Shown here one piece after another: positions 22,449 through 32,520 of a stretch of 32,520 nt of DNA (position 1 is the stretch's first letter; the number at the start of each line of letters is the position of its first letter). The notes under the pieces are model-generated. The model saw only the letters and a program-made list of their open reading frames with translations, ran no database searches and was not told the origin of the DNA. The position numbers and the translations under genes were made by a program. This DNA is from JBKJUK01 sp046590705 (GTDB taxonomy: Bacteria; Acidobacteriota; Thermoanaerobaculia; Gp7-AA8), in NCBI GenBank assembly GCA_046590705.1, contig JBKJUK010000102.1, forward strand, positions 1 to 32,520, given 5' to 3'.

Positions 22449-22560
22449 GTAGGGGCGCCCTGCGGGCGCCCGCTCCCCCGGTCTTTGTCTCTCTAGGCCT
22501 TGTCTCTCGGACTTTCCACGAGAGTGCACCGGAGAGCGGGCGCGTGCAACGCGCCCCTAC
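22449..22560. repeat. Inverted-repeat element H between convergent genes
   Basis: The arms GTAGGGGCGC-CCTGCGG-GCGCCCGCT (22449-22474) and its reverse complement at 22535-22560 match except in the 7-base middle. An inner CTCTCG / CGAGAG stem lies in the loop. It sits between the convergent corA and DUF839 genes, so it may act as a bidirectional transcription stop, although there are no T tracts. Confidence 0.75.
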
Positions 22561-22592
22561 ATGACGCTCACGTGCCCTGCGAGCGCCACACT

Positions 22593-23966
22593 TCAGATCG
22601 GCCCGGTCGCCCATGGTCCCCAGATCGCCACCGTCATTCCCAGCCCATACACGTTGAGAAAAAGGGTTTCGCCGTCAGGGCTGAACGTTGCTCCGGCGAG
22701 TTCGGAGTGTTCGAGTCCGGGATAGCTGTTTCGTACAAAGTCGAAGAGTTCACCTGCAGGCGTGAAGCAACGAACGTACTGCGGCCCCACCGCCGAGTCT
22801 TCGCAGATCAACAGTGAGCCGCGCGGACTAAGGCAAATATTGTCAGGCGCTTTCAGAATTGCTGCATCACGCGACTCGACGAGGAGGGTCAGCGTTCCGT
22901 CCGAAACCACTCTCCTGATCCGGCGGCGGCCGTTGACCGGCGCGCCTGCCGCGGACGGCGTGTACCGCCAGATCTGCCCGGCTTCGGCATTTCCTCCACT
23001 AGTCGAAGCGAAATAGATGCTGCCGTTCCCTGCTACGGCCCCCTCCAGGCGTCTGAAGCGGGCACCTCCTGCATCTCTGCCTTGCAGGTAAACGGTACGT
23101 GATCCCGGCACGGGATCGGGATCGGCGATGTCGACCCAAACCACCGGAAGAGGCCGTCCTGTCACCTGATTGCGCCTCGTTTCGAACTGTGGCGAGCCGA
23201 GGATGGCCAGCATCTGGAGGCGTCCGCCGAGCGCGAACTGCCCCGCAACGTTAGGGACATACCGATAGAAACCAGCAGAACCTTCGTCTTCAGTCAGGTA
23301 GGCGATACCCGTTGCAGGGTCGACCGCAACTGCTTCGTGATTGAAGCGACCCATCCCTTTCAACGGAATTGCCGCCACCGGACGGTCAGCGGAAGACGGC
23401 ACCTCAAAGCAGTAGCCATGCGGCTTGTCGAATCCTGATTCGGCCCCGGCCAGTGTCTCTTCACAGGAGATCCAGCTATTCCATGGCGTCGGTCCGCCGC
23501 TGCAGTTGGCCACGGTTCCGGAAAGACTGAGAAAGTCCCGGACGAGCACTCGGGTCGACGGATCGACGATGAGAGTGGTGACACCACCGGCGCCGAACGG
23601 ATCATACGAATCGAGCGGATTTCCGAGGGCTGTCCCTGCCGGTGTGGTTTCATGATTGCGCAGCAGACGTACGAACCCTCCTGCTGAAAATGCCGCCATG
23701 CCGTCAGCCGCAGGTGGAGTTCTGAGCCCGTCCGACATGAGTTTTCTTTCAAACGAAAGCACGCGATAGCTGAAGCCGGGCGGAAGAGCCAGAACTGCGA
23801 TGCCACCGTCGACCGGCGTTGTCGGCGTCAACGCCCCATAGGGGCTCGAGTTCGTTTGCCAACCTGCTGCCGACGCTATTTTTCCGAATGTGGAATCGAG
23901 TGTGATCCCTGCACCGGCCAGGGCAGCAGCTCTCATGAAGTCACGGCGGTCCAGTGGTTTCACCAT
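22593..23966 (-). CDS. Tat-exported DUF839 / PhoX-like protein
   Basis: 457 residues starting with a twin-arginine signal (KPLDRRDFMRAAALAGAGIT), so it is exported folded to the periplasm. The rest fits the DUF839/PhoX-like beta-propeller family: GFSYRVLSFE, FVRLLRNHET, GGVTTLIVDP, NCSGGPTPWNSWISCEET, GRFNHEAVAVDPATGIAYLT with EDEGSAGFYRYVP, PDNICLSPRGSLLICED and a final GATFSPDGETLFLN. PhoX members are calcium/iron-dependent alkaline phosphatases; many DUF839 proteins have no tested activity, so the phosphatase role is only likely. The ATG at 23966 has GGAGG 5 bases upstream; the frame extends to 24071, but that part is arginine-rich, non-coding-like sequence next to the groES promoter. It is divergent from groES. 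Confidence 0.88.
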   Translation of the reverse strand: MVKPLDRRDFMRAAALAGAGITLDSTFGKIASAAGWQTNSSPYGALTPTTPVDGGIAVLALPPGFSYRVLSFERKLMSDGLRTPPAADGMAAFSAGGFVRLLRNHETTPAGTALGNPLDSYDPFGAGGVTTLIVDPSTRVLVRDFLSLSGTVANCSGGPTPWNSWISCEETLAGAESGFDKPHGYCFEVPSSADRPVAAIPLKGMGRFNHEAVAVDPATGIAYLTEDEGSAGFYRYVPNVAGQFALGGRLQMLAILGSPQFETRRNQVTGRPLPVVWVDIADPDPVPGSRTVYLQGRDAGGARFRRLEGAVAGNGSIYFASTSGGNAEAGQIWRYTPSAAGAPVNGRRRIRRVVSDGTLTLLVESRDAAILKAPDNICLSPRGSLLICEDSAVGPQYVRCFTPAGELFDFVRNSYPGLEHSELAGATFSPDGETLFLNVYGLGMTVAIWGPWATGPI

Positions 23967-24064
23967 TCCGCCTCCGGTGCGAGGGAGACGCCAACTTACT
24001 CGAGCAGACAATCTCGGGCATCGACTCGAGTGTCGAACAGCGGCTCTGGAAGGCTTCCCCTCCC

Positions 24065-24094
24065 TTGACACAGGGGTCGCTCATCTCCTATATT
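24065..24094 (+). promoter_or_regulatory. Sigma-70-type promoter of groESL
   Basis: Consensus -35 TTGACA (24065-24070), 18-base spacer, -10 TATATT (24089-24094). The expected start point (about 24101) falls within the CIRCE operator just downstream. Confidence 0.85.
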
Positions 24095-24095
24095 A

Positions 24096-24122
24096 CTAGC
24101 ACTCGACGAGCCTGAGTGCTAA
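24096..24122. promoter_or_regulatory. CIRCE operator (HrcA binding site)
   Basis: CTAGCACTC - 9 bases - GAGTGCTAA: one mismatch to the canonical TTAGCACTC-N9-GAGTGCTAA. It overlaps the transcription start of groESL, so the HrcA repressor would block transcription until heat or protein-folding stress. hrcA itself is not in the window. Confidence 0.95.
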
Positions 24123-24204
24123 CAGCACAGCACGCTCGGCGACGGCCGGGAACTCTTTCCCACCAGCCGTGAACAACATTCCAACAGTAGTGAAAGGAGC
24201 AGAT

Positions 24205-24498
24205 ATGTCCGTCAAGGTCCGTCCGCTGTATGACCGCATCCTCGTGAAGCGCGTCGACACCAAAGAGCAGGTTCGTGGAGGAATCATCATCCCCGACACC
24301 GCCAAAGAGAAGCCCCAGGAAGCAGAGGTATTCGCCGTCGGCGAAGGCAAGTACGACGACAACGGCAAGCGCATCAAGCTCGACGTCAAGAAGGGCGACA
24401 AGATCCTCATCGGCAAATACTCAGGAACCGACATCAAACTCGAAGAGGGTGAATTCACCATTCTTCGGGAAGATGAAGTCCTCGCCATCATCGACTAA
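24205..24498 (+). CDS. groES: Co-chaperonin GroES
   Basis: 97 residues, the standard length. MSVKVRPLYDRILVKR start, mobile loop EQVRGGIIIPDTAKEKPQEA, EVFAVGEGK and KILIGKYSGTDIKLEEGEFT are typical of Hsp10. It forms the heptameric lid on GroEL and releases the folded client. The frame extends 12 codons upstream (MNNIPTVV...), but the ATG at 24205 has AAAGGAG at the right distance and gives the family N-terminus. It is the first gene of a CIRCE-controlled operon, 51 bases before groEL. Confidence 0.97.
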   Translation: MSVKVRPLYDRILVKRVDTKEQVRGGIIIPDTAKEKPQEAEVFAVGEGKYDDNGKRIKLDVKKGDKILIGKYSGTDIKLEEGEFTILREDEVLAIID

Positions 24499-24549
24499 CT
24501 CAGCGAATCCGATCCGCCCGTCACACGAACAGATTTCAGGAGAAAAAAC

Positions 24550-26187
<1,638 letters not shown>

Positions 26188-26210
26188 GACTCACATCAAA
26201 TGTTGCAATG

Positions 26211-26239
26211 AAAAGGACGGCATTCGTGCCGTCCTTTTT
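26211..26239 (+). terminator. Rho-independent terminator of groESL
   Basis: AAAAGGACGGCA - TTCG - TGCCGTCCTTTTT: perfect stem with a TTCG loop and a T tract, 24 bases after the groEL stop. Confidence 0.93.
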
Positions 26240-26261
26240 CATTTTGTGCGGATGTGAAGCG

Positions 26262-26282
26262 GGCCGGGGGCCGGAGGCCGGA
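26262..26282. repeat. Heptamer repeat D3 (GGCCGGG family)
   Basis: Three consecutive 7-base units GGCCGGG, GGCCGGA, GGCCGGA, about 23 bases after the groEL terminator. Confidence 0.75.
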
Positions 26283-26318
26283 GTGAAGGCCACCTGATCA
26301 TTCTCCCGTTCAACCACG

Positions 26319-26500
26319 CCGTCATTCCGATGAGCACAGGACGCTTTGGCGAACTTGCGAGGTTTGATGCGCGAAGAGGAATCTCCGTTCCGCGCCGCGA
26401 AGGTCGTCCCGATCGACCGCATCTGCGCGGACAGGAGATTTCTCTTCGCATTCACATCTACGAGACGATGACAATCGCGCGGCTCATCGAAATGACGTCG
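26319..26500. repeat. Inverted-repeat element A2 (GTCATTCCGA family)
   Basis: Outer arms GTCATTCCGATGAGCAC and GCTCATCGAAATGACGTCGC. Inner arms GCGAAGAGGAATCTCCGTTC and GGAGATTTCTCTTCGC. It shares with 15201-15385 the identical block GAGGAATCTCCGTTCCGCGC. It fills the middle of the 589-base gap between groEL and the first receptor; the remaining 26501-26776 shows nothing recognisable apart from the receptor's leader. Confidence 0.8.
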
Positions 26501-26776
26501 CGTCTCGTCGTCCGTCCCAGTCATACTCGCATTGCTGGATGCTACCTTTCTGCTGTCAGTCTTCGACGCCAGAGGGTGCGCGTGACCTCAACGCATCGCG
26601 ATGAGCTACATCCATCTCTTGCTTTTGTCTGCTTCGCTGCATAAGCTTCCCCTGTCTCTACACATCAATTGAATATCAGTCCCGAGCGCTGTCCGTAGGA
26701 ATCGCGCGGGCCGCGTTGCCAGTCGGCATCCATCGAAACCGGCAGCACTTTTCGAGAACAAACAGGAGAAACATCA

Positions 26777-29700
26777 ATGAAGCTTGTCCAGAAACTGTCG
26801 CTCGCCGTAATGATGCTGTTACTCGCGGCGTCCCTACTTGCCCAGGGAACCACGGCCAACCTGACCGGTAACGTCACGCAATCCGGCGCAGGCCTGCCCG
26901 GTGTGACAGTTACCATCTCCTCCCCTTCTCTGCAGGGAGTGCGCACAGCCGTCACCGGCGATGGCGGCGCTTACGCTTTCGCCTCCATTCCGCCAGGCGA
27001 CTACACGGTCACCTTCGATCTCGAAGGGATGCAGCGCGTGACGAAGAAAGTCATGCTCAGTCTGGCGCAGACCAGCCGGGCTGATGCGACGCTGAGTGTC
27101 AGCGCCATCTCCGAGGCCATCACGGTGACTGCATCCGCTCCCTCGGTTCTGGAAACTTCGCAAGTCACCACCAACCTTCCGGCAGAGTTCATCGAGGAGC
27201 TCCCGATCGGAAGAACCATCACGCAGCGTATTCAGCTGGCACCAGGTGTCAATACCGGCGGCCCGAACGGGCAGACCATCATTCATGGCGCGCAGTCGTT
27301 CGATAACCTTTACCTGGTCAACGGCGTGGTGGCCAACGAGAATGTACGCGGACAACCGCACAACGTCTTCATCGAGGACGCAATTCAGGAGACTACGCTT
27401 CTCACAGGTGGCGTCTCGGCAGAGTACGGCCGATTCACAGGCGGTGTGGTCTCGACCATTACCAAGTCAGGCGGCAACGTCTTCTCCGGCTCGTTGCGCA
27501 GTAATGCTACGAACGACGCCTGGGCAGAGAAGACCATCTTCCGCGACCCTGTGACAGGTGTTGGACAGGTCGAGCCGATCGACAACATCAACGAGGTCTA
27601 CGAAGCAACCTTCGGCGGGAGAATCATCCGCGATCGCCTCTGGTTTTTCACCTCGGGCCGATACGAGGATCGCGCAACCACTCGTCAGACCCGCAGGACC
27701 AACATCTCGTACATCAATGGCGTCGAAGATCGGCGGTATGAAGGAAAACTTACCGGGCAGATCACCCAGCGACACAGCGTGGTCGGTTCGTACCTCGACT
27801 CCTCCACCGCCGAAACGAACAATGCTTTTGGCAACGTGGTCGACCTTCGGAGTCTCGCCAATCGCGAACTGCCTCTGAGCCTCCTGGCCTTTCACTACAA
27901 CGGCGTGCTCACCAACAATTTCCTGATCGAAGGGCAATACAGCGCGAAAGATTTCGCTTTTGTCGGCGGCGGCGCCACCTCACGCGACATCGTCGAAGGA
28001 ACTCTGCTTCGCGACATCGTGACAGCTGAGCGACTCTGGTCTCCCACGTTCTGCGGCGTCTGTCCCGACAAAGAAAGAAACAACAAGGATTACCTGCTCA
28101 AGGGCTCGTACTTCCTCACCACCAGAGCACTCGGCAGCCACAACATCGTGGCCGGTTACGACCAATTTCACGAGCTCCGGAAGGAAGATAATTATCAGTC
28201 GGGAAGCGACTACCGCCTGTTCGGTAACTTCATCACGTCTGGACAGAACGTATTCTTCCATCTCGAGCCGAGTGTGCCGGGTGACCTCAACTCATTCATC
28301 GAATGGGATCCGATCCTCGCTTCCAGTCAGACCTCCGACTTTGCCACCAAGTCGCTCTTTCTCAATGACAAGTGGGAGCTGAACAACTTCTGGTCGTTCA
28401 ACCTCGGTGTACGCTACGACAAGAACGACGGTAAGAACCAGGCCGGCGTGACCACCACCGACGACTCGGCCTACAGCCCGCGCCTCGGCCTCACCTATGA
28501 CGTCCGCGGAAACGGCAGGCAGCGCGTGACTGGTACCTACAGCCGCTACATCGCCAAGATCGATCAGGGTCCGGCCGATGCGACTTCGACCGCCGGTCGA
28601 CCAGCCAGCTACTACTACGAATACCGCGGACCGGAAATCAACGGACCTGGGACTACGAACTTCGTCCCCACCGCTGAAGTCATCCGTCGCGCCTTCGAAT
28701 GGTTCAGAGCCAATGGCGGAACGAACATGGCCCCGTTCGACCAGTCGGTACCCGGGCTCAGCGAGCGTTTCCGCGAAACGCTGGCCTCTCCCTACATGGA
28801 CGAAATTACCTTCGGCTTCGGAACACAGGTGGGAACGAGCGGCTTTCTGCGCGCGGATGTCATCAGCCGCGAGTGGAGCCAGTTCTACGGAATCTCACGC
28901 GACCGCTCCACCGGTCAGGCCAAAGATCCGGCCGGACGCAGCGTCGATATCGGCTACATCGAAAATCAGACCGACGGACTCGTTCGGGAGTACCGAGGAG
29001 TTGATCTGCAGGGCAGCTACAAGTTGCTGAGACGCTTCACGCTCGGTGGAAACTACACATGGGCTGAACTGGAAGGAAACGTCGAAGGCGAAACCTCCAA
29101 CAACGCCACGGTTCTGGTCACAAACAACAACTACCCGGAGTACACGAGATTCGCGCGCAACCAGCCAGTCGGCTATCTCAGTGCCGACATCCGTCACCGC
29201 GCTAACCTCTGGCTGCAGTACGACGTACCGACCCCGGTCGGTATCCTCAACCTCTCGCTGCTGGAGCGCTTTCACTCCGGTCAGGCCTATTCCGCCATCG
29301 GCACAATCGATGTGCGCCAGAGTGCAACAAACCTCCCCACCGGAATCGTGAATCCCGGCTACGCAACACCACCATCCTCGGTCACCTATTACTTCAGCGA
29401 TCGTGGCGACTTCCGCCTGGATGACATCACCTCGACTGATCTCGCGATCAACTATTCAATCCCGATCAGCAAACTGAACCTCTTCATCAACGCAGATCTG
29501 ATCAACGCACTCGGCGAAGAAGGACTCGAAGATCCGACTTTTATCCGAACGACCGTCCGCACCCGGCGGAATGGCGCAACGTTCGCCAACCCAGGTGGTA
29601 CTGCCGCACGTGCCGCCGCCTTCAATCCGTTCACCGACACGCCACGTGAGTTCGTTGCCGGCGTATCAAATCCGACAGACGGCGTTTATAACTTTGCGAA

Positions 29701-29785
29701 AGACGTGAATTTCGGCAAGGCCATCACTCCGGCTGCTTACCAGACACCCCGCACTTACCGTTTCTCGGTGGGCCTGCGTTTCTGA
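26777..29785 (+). CDS. TonB-dependent receptor, Oar-like, with carboxypeptidase-regulatory-like domain (copy 1)
   Basis: 1002-residue outer-membrane receptor. Sec signal peptide (about 1-23, LLLAASLLAQG). A carboxypeptidase-regulatory-like beta-sandwich follows (about 25-105, GAGLPGVTVTISSPSLQGVR, GAYAFASIPPGDYTVTFDLE), then a TonB plug domain (about 130-235, LYLVNGVVANENVRGQ, GGVSAEYGRFTGGVVSTITK). The rest is a 22-strand-type beta barrel ending in RTYRFSVGLRF with the terminal aromatic that outer-membrane proteins need. The domain order matches Oar-type receptors common in Acidobacteriota and Myxococcota. The ligand is unknown. The only two cysteines form FCGVC (426 and 429). Ribosome binding site AGGAG. 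It is followed by a hairpin and then by a paralogue. Confidence 0.94.
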   Translation: MKLVQKLSLAVMMLLLAASLLAQGTTANLTGNVTQSGAGLPGVTVTISSPSLQGVRTAVTGDGGAYAFASIPPGDYTVTFDLEGMQRVTKKVMLSLAQTSRADATLSVSAISEAITVTASAPSVLETSQVTTNLPAEFIEELPIGRTITQRIQLAPGVNTGGPNGQTIIHGAQSFDNLYLVNGVVANENVRGQPHNVFIEDAIQETTLLTGGVSAEYGRFTGGVVSTITKSGGNVFSGSLRSNATNDAWAEKTIFRDPVTGVGQVEPIDNINEVYEATFGGRIIRDRLWFFTSGRYEDRATTRQTRRTNISYINGVEDRRYEGKLTGQITQRHSVVGSYLDSSTAETNNAFGNVVDLRSLANRELPLSLLAFHYNGVLTNNFLIEGQYSAKDFAFVGGGATSRDIVEGTLLRDIVTAERLWSPTFCGVCPDKERNNKDYLLKGSYFLTTRALGSHNIVAGYDQFHELRKEDNYQSGSDYRLFGNFITSGQNVFFHLEPSVPGDLNSFIEWDPILASSQTSDFATKSLFLNDKWELNNFWSFNLGVRYDKNDGKNQAGVTTTDDSAYSPRLGLTYDVRGNGRQRVTGTYSRYIAKIDQGPADATSTAGRPASYYYEYRGPEINGPGTTNFVPTAEVIRRAFEWFRANGGTNMAPFDQSVPGLSERFRETLASPYMDEITFGFGTQVGTSGFLRADVISREWSQFYGISRDRSTGQAKDPAGRSVDIGYIENQTDGLVREYRGVDLQGSYKLLRRFTLGGNYTWAELEGNVEGETSNNATVLVTNNNYPEYTRFARNQPVGYLSADIRHRANLWLQYDVPTPVGILNLSLLERFHSGQAYSAIGTIDVRQSATNLPTGIVNPGYATPPSSVTYYFSDRGDFRLDDITSTDLAINYSIPISKLNLFINADLINALGEEGLEDPTFIRTTVRTRRNGATFANPGGTAARAAAFNPFTDTPREFVAGVSNPTDGVYNFAKDVNFGKAITPAAYQTPRTYRFSVGLRF

Positions 29786-29809
29786 GATTTATCCGCATCG
29801 TTCTTTCCA

Positions 29810-29836
29810 CGACCCCGGCCTCGGCCGGGGTCGTTT
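29810..29836 (+). terminator. Hairpin terminator between the two receptor genes
   Basis: CGACCCCGGCC - TC - GGCCGGGGTCG followed by only three T. Strong stem with a weak T tract; it probably reduces read-through into the second receptor gene. Confidence 0.65.
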
Positions 29837-29979
29837 GCGTTCAGGCCTGAGAATCTCCGGGCGAGAATTGAGGCACCATGCCCTCGAGCCACCGATACGC
29901 TTGCATTCGAAGTGGTCTCAGTAGGAAGATTCACATTCCAACGCTTCAAGCCACGCTTTGCCACCAGGAGGATTTCTCG

Positions 29980-32520
29980 ATGAAGTTTCTTCGCAGCCTT
30001 GCCGTCCTAGCGATCCTGCTCTGCACTCTCACCGCGCTCGGGCAGTCAACCACCGGAAACCTCACCGGCATAGTTACGACCGGCGGGGCTCCTATCCCAG
30101 GCGCGACCGTCAGCATTGATTCGCCCTCGCTTCAGGGGACCAGAACCACCGTCACCAACGAGAACGGCGCCTACAACTTTCAGTCGCTCCCTCCCGGTCG
30201 CTATACCGTCAACGTGAACCTGGAAGGAATGCAGGCCGTCGCGCGCACGGTGAACGTTTCGCTGGCGCAGACCGCTCGTGCGGACGCGGACCTGCGGGTG
30301 AGCGCGGTCTCCGAGGCAATCACCGTCACCGCGACGGCTGCCGCGGTCAACGAAACCACCAACATCTCGAGCAACTTCGAAGAGGAGTTCATCGAAAACC
30401 TCCCAACCGGCCGCACTGTGAACGCTGCGGCGTCGCTCGCTCCGGGCGTTTCGAACGAAGGTCCGAACAATCAGACCATGATCTCCGGTGCGCCGTCATA
30501 CGAAAACCTCTACCTCGTCAACGGAGCGGTCGTGAATGACACGATCCGTGGACAACCTGAAGCCGTCTACATCGAAGACGCATTACAGGAGACTACCGTC
30601 ATCACCGGCAACGTCTCTGCCGAATACGGCCGTTTCACCGGCGGGGTCGTCAGCGCCATCACGAAGTCAGGCGGCAACGAGTTCAGTGGCTCGTTCCGCG
30701 ACTCGTTCACCAATGACGACTGGACTGGGTTGACGAATTTTAGAGACCCGGTCAGCGGGAAACCTCAGGTCGATCCGGTGGACAAGCTGAACGAAGTGTA
30801 CGAAGGAACCCTCGGCGGTCGCATCCTCCGTGATCGCCTCTGGTTCTTCGCCGCCGGGCGCCTTCGCGAGACGGCCAGCAGCGCGCAAACCGTCGCCACA
30901 AACATTCCGTTCCAGCGACTCGACGAGGAGACGCGGTGGGAAGCGAAGCTCACCGGTGCAGTCACCAACAATCACAACCTCGTCCTCTCGTATCTGGACC
31001 GTCTCACCACCCAGACCAACAACACATTCGGCGCGGTCGTCGATCTGGCGTCGCTCACCAACCGCGAGCTTCCGAATACTCTGGCCACCGCCACCTATAA
31101 CGGTGTGCTCACCAGTAATCTTCTTCTCGAGGCGCTTTACTCGCAGCGCGACTTTGCATTCGTCGGCGGCGGCTCGACGTTCCGAGATAATATTCAGGGA
31201 ACCATTGTGATCGACCTGTCGACCGGACGACGCTCGAATTCACCGACCTTCTGCGGCGTCTGCGACGACAAGACCCGGAACAATGAGTACTGGATCCTGA
31301 AGTCCTCATACTTCCTGTCGACGCGCGGGCTGGGCAACCATAATATCGTTGGCGGCCTCGAGGATTTTGCCGAGCTGCGCAATGAGAACAACGAGCAGGG
31401 CGGCAGCGGCTATCGTGTCTATGGTGACTTCATCTATCAGGGACAGGACGTCTTTGTCCGTATCAACCCCGCCACGAGTTACATCGCCAATTTCCCGGTT
31501 CTCAACCGCAGCAAGACATCTCGCTCGGCAACACAGTCGGTGTTCATCAACGACAAGTGGGACCTGAACAATCGTTTCAGCTTCAACGTCGGTCTTCGCT
31601 TCGATCAGAATGACTCAGTCGATCAGTCGGGCGCCGTCACTGCAGACGACAGCGCATACAGCCCACGCCTTGGCGCCATTGTCGATCTCCTCGGCAATGG
31701 CAAGCACAGGGTCTTCGGCGGATATAACCGCTACGTGTCGAAGGTCGACAACGGCATCAACGACTCCGCGTCCAGCGCCGGCTCGCCGGCCGCATTTGGA
31801 TACAACTATCGTGGCCCGGCCATCAATCAGGGCGACGGCCCGTACCTGCCGACTGCTGAAGTTCTTCGTCAGGTTTTCGCCTGGTTCGCCGCGAATGGCG
31901 GCGACAACGCGAATCCCGATCGCTTCGCCTCCGTGCCCGGTATCAATCAAAAACTCGACGGCAGTCTCGTTTCACCCGGCATGACAGAAATCTCGCTCGG
32001 CTATGGGCTGCAGCTCGGCTCACGCGCCTACGTTCGCGGCGATCTGATCAACCGCAATTTTGACAACTTCTATGCCAGTACCACCAGCCTGGCGAACGGA
32101 ACGGTTACCGGCCCTGGAGGCAGAAAATTCGACCTCACGCTGGTTTCCAACGATGACGAAGGCCTCGAGCGCGAATACAATGCCCTGCAGCTTCAGGCCA
32201 ACGTACGGCCACTGAACCGTCTCCTCGTCGGCGGCAACTACACCTGGTCGGAACTGCAAGGTAACGCTGACTCTGAGACCTTCAACAACGCGACCATCAC
32301 ACTGAGCTCTGCACGCAATTACTCGGAGTACATCAGACCTGAGTTCAACAACCCCGTTCGTGCGTTGAACGGTGATGTAGCCCACCGCGCGAATCTCTGG
32401 GTCACGTATGACCTGCCGACCTTCATCGGCAACTTCAACGCTTCTCTGCTTCAGCGTTATCACACCGGCTACCCCTACTATGCGGCCGCCGGAATCAACC
32501 CGCAGTTCAATGCAACCGTC
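29980..32520 (+). CDS. TonB-dependent receptor, Oar-like (copy 2, cut by right window edge)
   Basis: The reading frame is open for 847 codons from the ATG at 29980 to the last base, so roughly 150 C-terminal residues are missing. AGGAGG lies 8 bases before the start. Signal peptide (LAVLAILLCTLTALGQ), carboxypeptidase-regulatory-like domain (GAPIPGATVSIDSPSLQGTR, YNFQSLPPGRYTVNVNLEGM), plug (LYLVNGAVVNDTIRGQPEAV, GNVSAEYGRFTGGVVSAITK), then barrel strands. It aligns with the upstream receptor over its whole length (shared blocks SPTFCGVC, DDSAYSPRLG, NGGNYTW-like), clearly a tandem duplication with strong divergence in the presumed loops. The only mature-chain cysteines are again in FCGVC (425 and 428). 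The ligand is unknown; divergence suggests different or alternative ligands. Confidence 0.93.
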   Translation, partial: MKFLRSLAVLAILLCTLTALGQSTTGNLTGIVTTGGAPIPGATVSIDSPSLQGTRTTVTNENGAYNFQSLPPGRYTVNVNLEGMQAVARTVNVSLAQTARADADLRVSAVSEAITVTATAAAVNETTNISSNFEEEFIENLPTGRTVNAAASLAPGVSNEGPNNQTMISGAPSYENLYLVNGAVVNDTIRGQPEAVYIEDALQETTVITGNVSAEYGRFTGGVVSAITKSGGNEFSGSFRDSFTNDDWTGLTNFRDPVSGKPQVDPVDKLNEVYEGTLGGRILRDRLWFFAAGRLRETASSAQTVATNIPFQRLDEETRWEAKLTGAVTNNHNLVLSYLDRLTTQTNNTFGAVVDLASLTNRELPNTLATATYNGVLTSNLLLEALYSQRDFAFVGGGSTFRDNIQGTIVIDLSTGRRSNSPTFCGVCDDKTRNNEYWILKSSYFLSTRGLGNHNIVGGLEDFAELRNENNEQGGSGYRVYGDFIYQGQDVFVRINPATSYIANFPVLNRSKTSRSATQSVFINDKWDLNNRFSFNVGLRFDQNDSVDQSGAVTADDSAYSPRLGAIVDLLGNGKHRVFGGYNRYVSKVDNGINDSASSAGSPAAFGYNYRGPAINQGDGPYLPTAEVLRQVFAWFAANGGDNANPDRFASVPGINQKLDGSLVSPGMTEISLGYGLQLGSRAYVRGDLINRNFDNFYASTTSLANGTVTGPGGRKFDLTLVSNDDEGLEREYNALQLQANVRPLNRLLVGGNYTWSELQGNADSETFNNATITLSSARNYSEYIRPEFNNPVRALNGDVAHRANLWVTYDLPTFIGNFNASLLQRYHTGYPYYAAAGINPQFNATV

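Noticed and set aside
26330..26644. 104-residue ORF between groEL and the receptor
   Set aside because: It runs through the inverted-repeat element A2, has no ribosome binding site and an Arg-rich random-like composition.

Overview
The window (32,520 bp, GC-rich) looks like a chromosomal segment of a Gram-negative bacterium, most plausibly an Acidobacteriota member. The signs are two very large Oar-type TonB-dependent receptors with an N-terminal carboxypeptidase-regulatory-like domain, a TonB-type protein, Tat and Sec signal peptides, groES-groEL under a CIRCE operator, a LigD ligase-polymerase, and a gene set without obvious recent transfer. The phylum is inferred from gene content only. 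No rRNA, tRNA, CRISPR array, transposase, integrase or phage gene was recognised.

Layout. 1-3000: the 5' part of a secreted beta-rich protein (minus, running off the left edge), a short-chain dehydrogenase (minus) and a divergent M20 metallopeptidase (plus). 3100-8500: minus-strand genes for two small membrane proteins (DUF4386 and DUF6326 types), a delta-9-type acyl desaturase with a coiled-coil tail, a class III nucleotidyl cyclase and a Lig-Pol form of LigD. 8500-9400: non-coding, with a large inverted-repeat element. 9403-10155: a TonB-family protein. 10294-14982: a minus-strand fatty-acid degradation cluster (TetR/FadR-like regulator, long-chain acyl-CoA ligase, FadB/FadJ-like multifunctional protein). 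A perfect-arm operator palindrome overlaps the regulator's start codon. 15455-17625: a tandem double alpha/beta-hydrolase (minus) and a CoA-binding protein (plus). 17766-22397: a secreted subtilase, alanine dehydrogenase and a CorA-type Mg transporter. 22593-26187: a Tat-exported DUF839/PhoX-like protein (minus) and groES-groEL. 26777-32520: two tandem paralogous TonB-dependent receptors, the second cut by the right edge.

How genes work together. The FadR-like regulator probably senses acyl-CoA and controls itself and the fadD-fadJ pair; the two enzymes overlap by one base (TGATG). The TonB-family protein and the two receptors belong to one outer-membrane uptake logic, although they lie 17 kb apart. 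groESL is a classic HrcA/CIRCE unit.

The least ordinary content is between the genes. Ten intergenic sites carry arrays of 7-bp units from three unrelated sequence families (CTACTGG-like, TGGAGAA-like, GGCCGGG-like). Several sit at gene 3' ends and even supply the stop codon. They are often arranged as inverted pairs around a spacer, and in two places the region between arrays holds a copy of a second element: a 150-185 bp inverted repeat beginning GTCATTCCGA, present three times. Four further long inverted-repeat elements of different sequence occupy other intergenic regions. Together they form a dense, transposase-free population of hairpin-forming repeats that the annotated genes do not explain.
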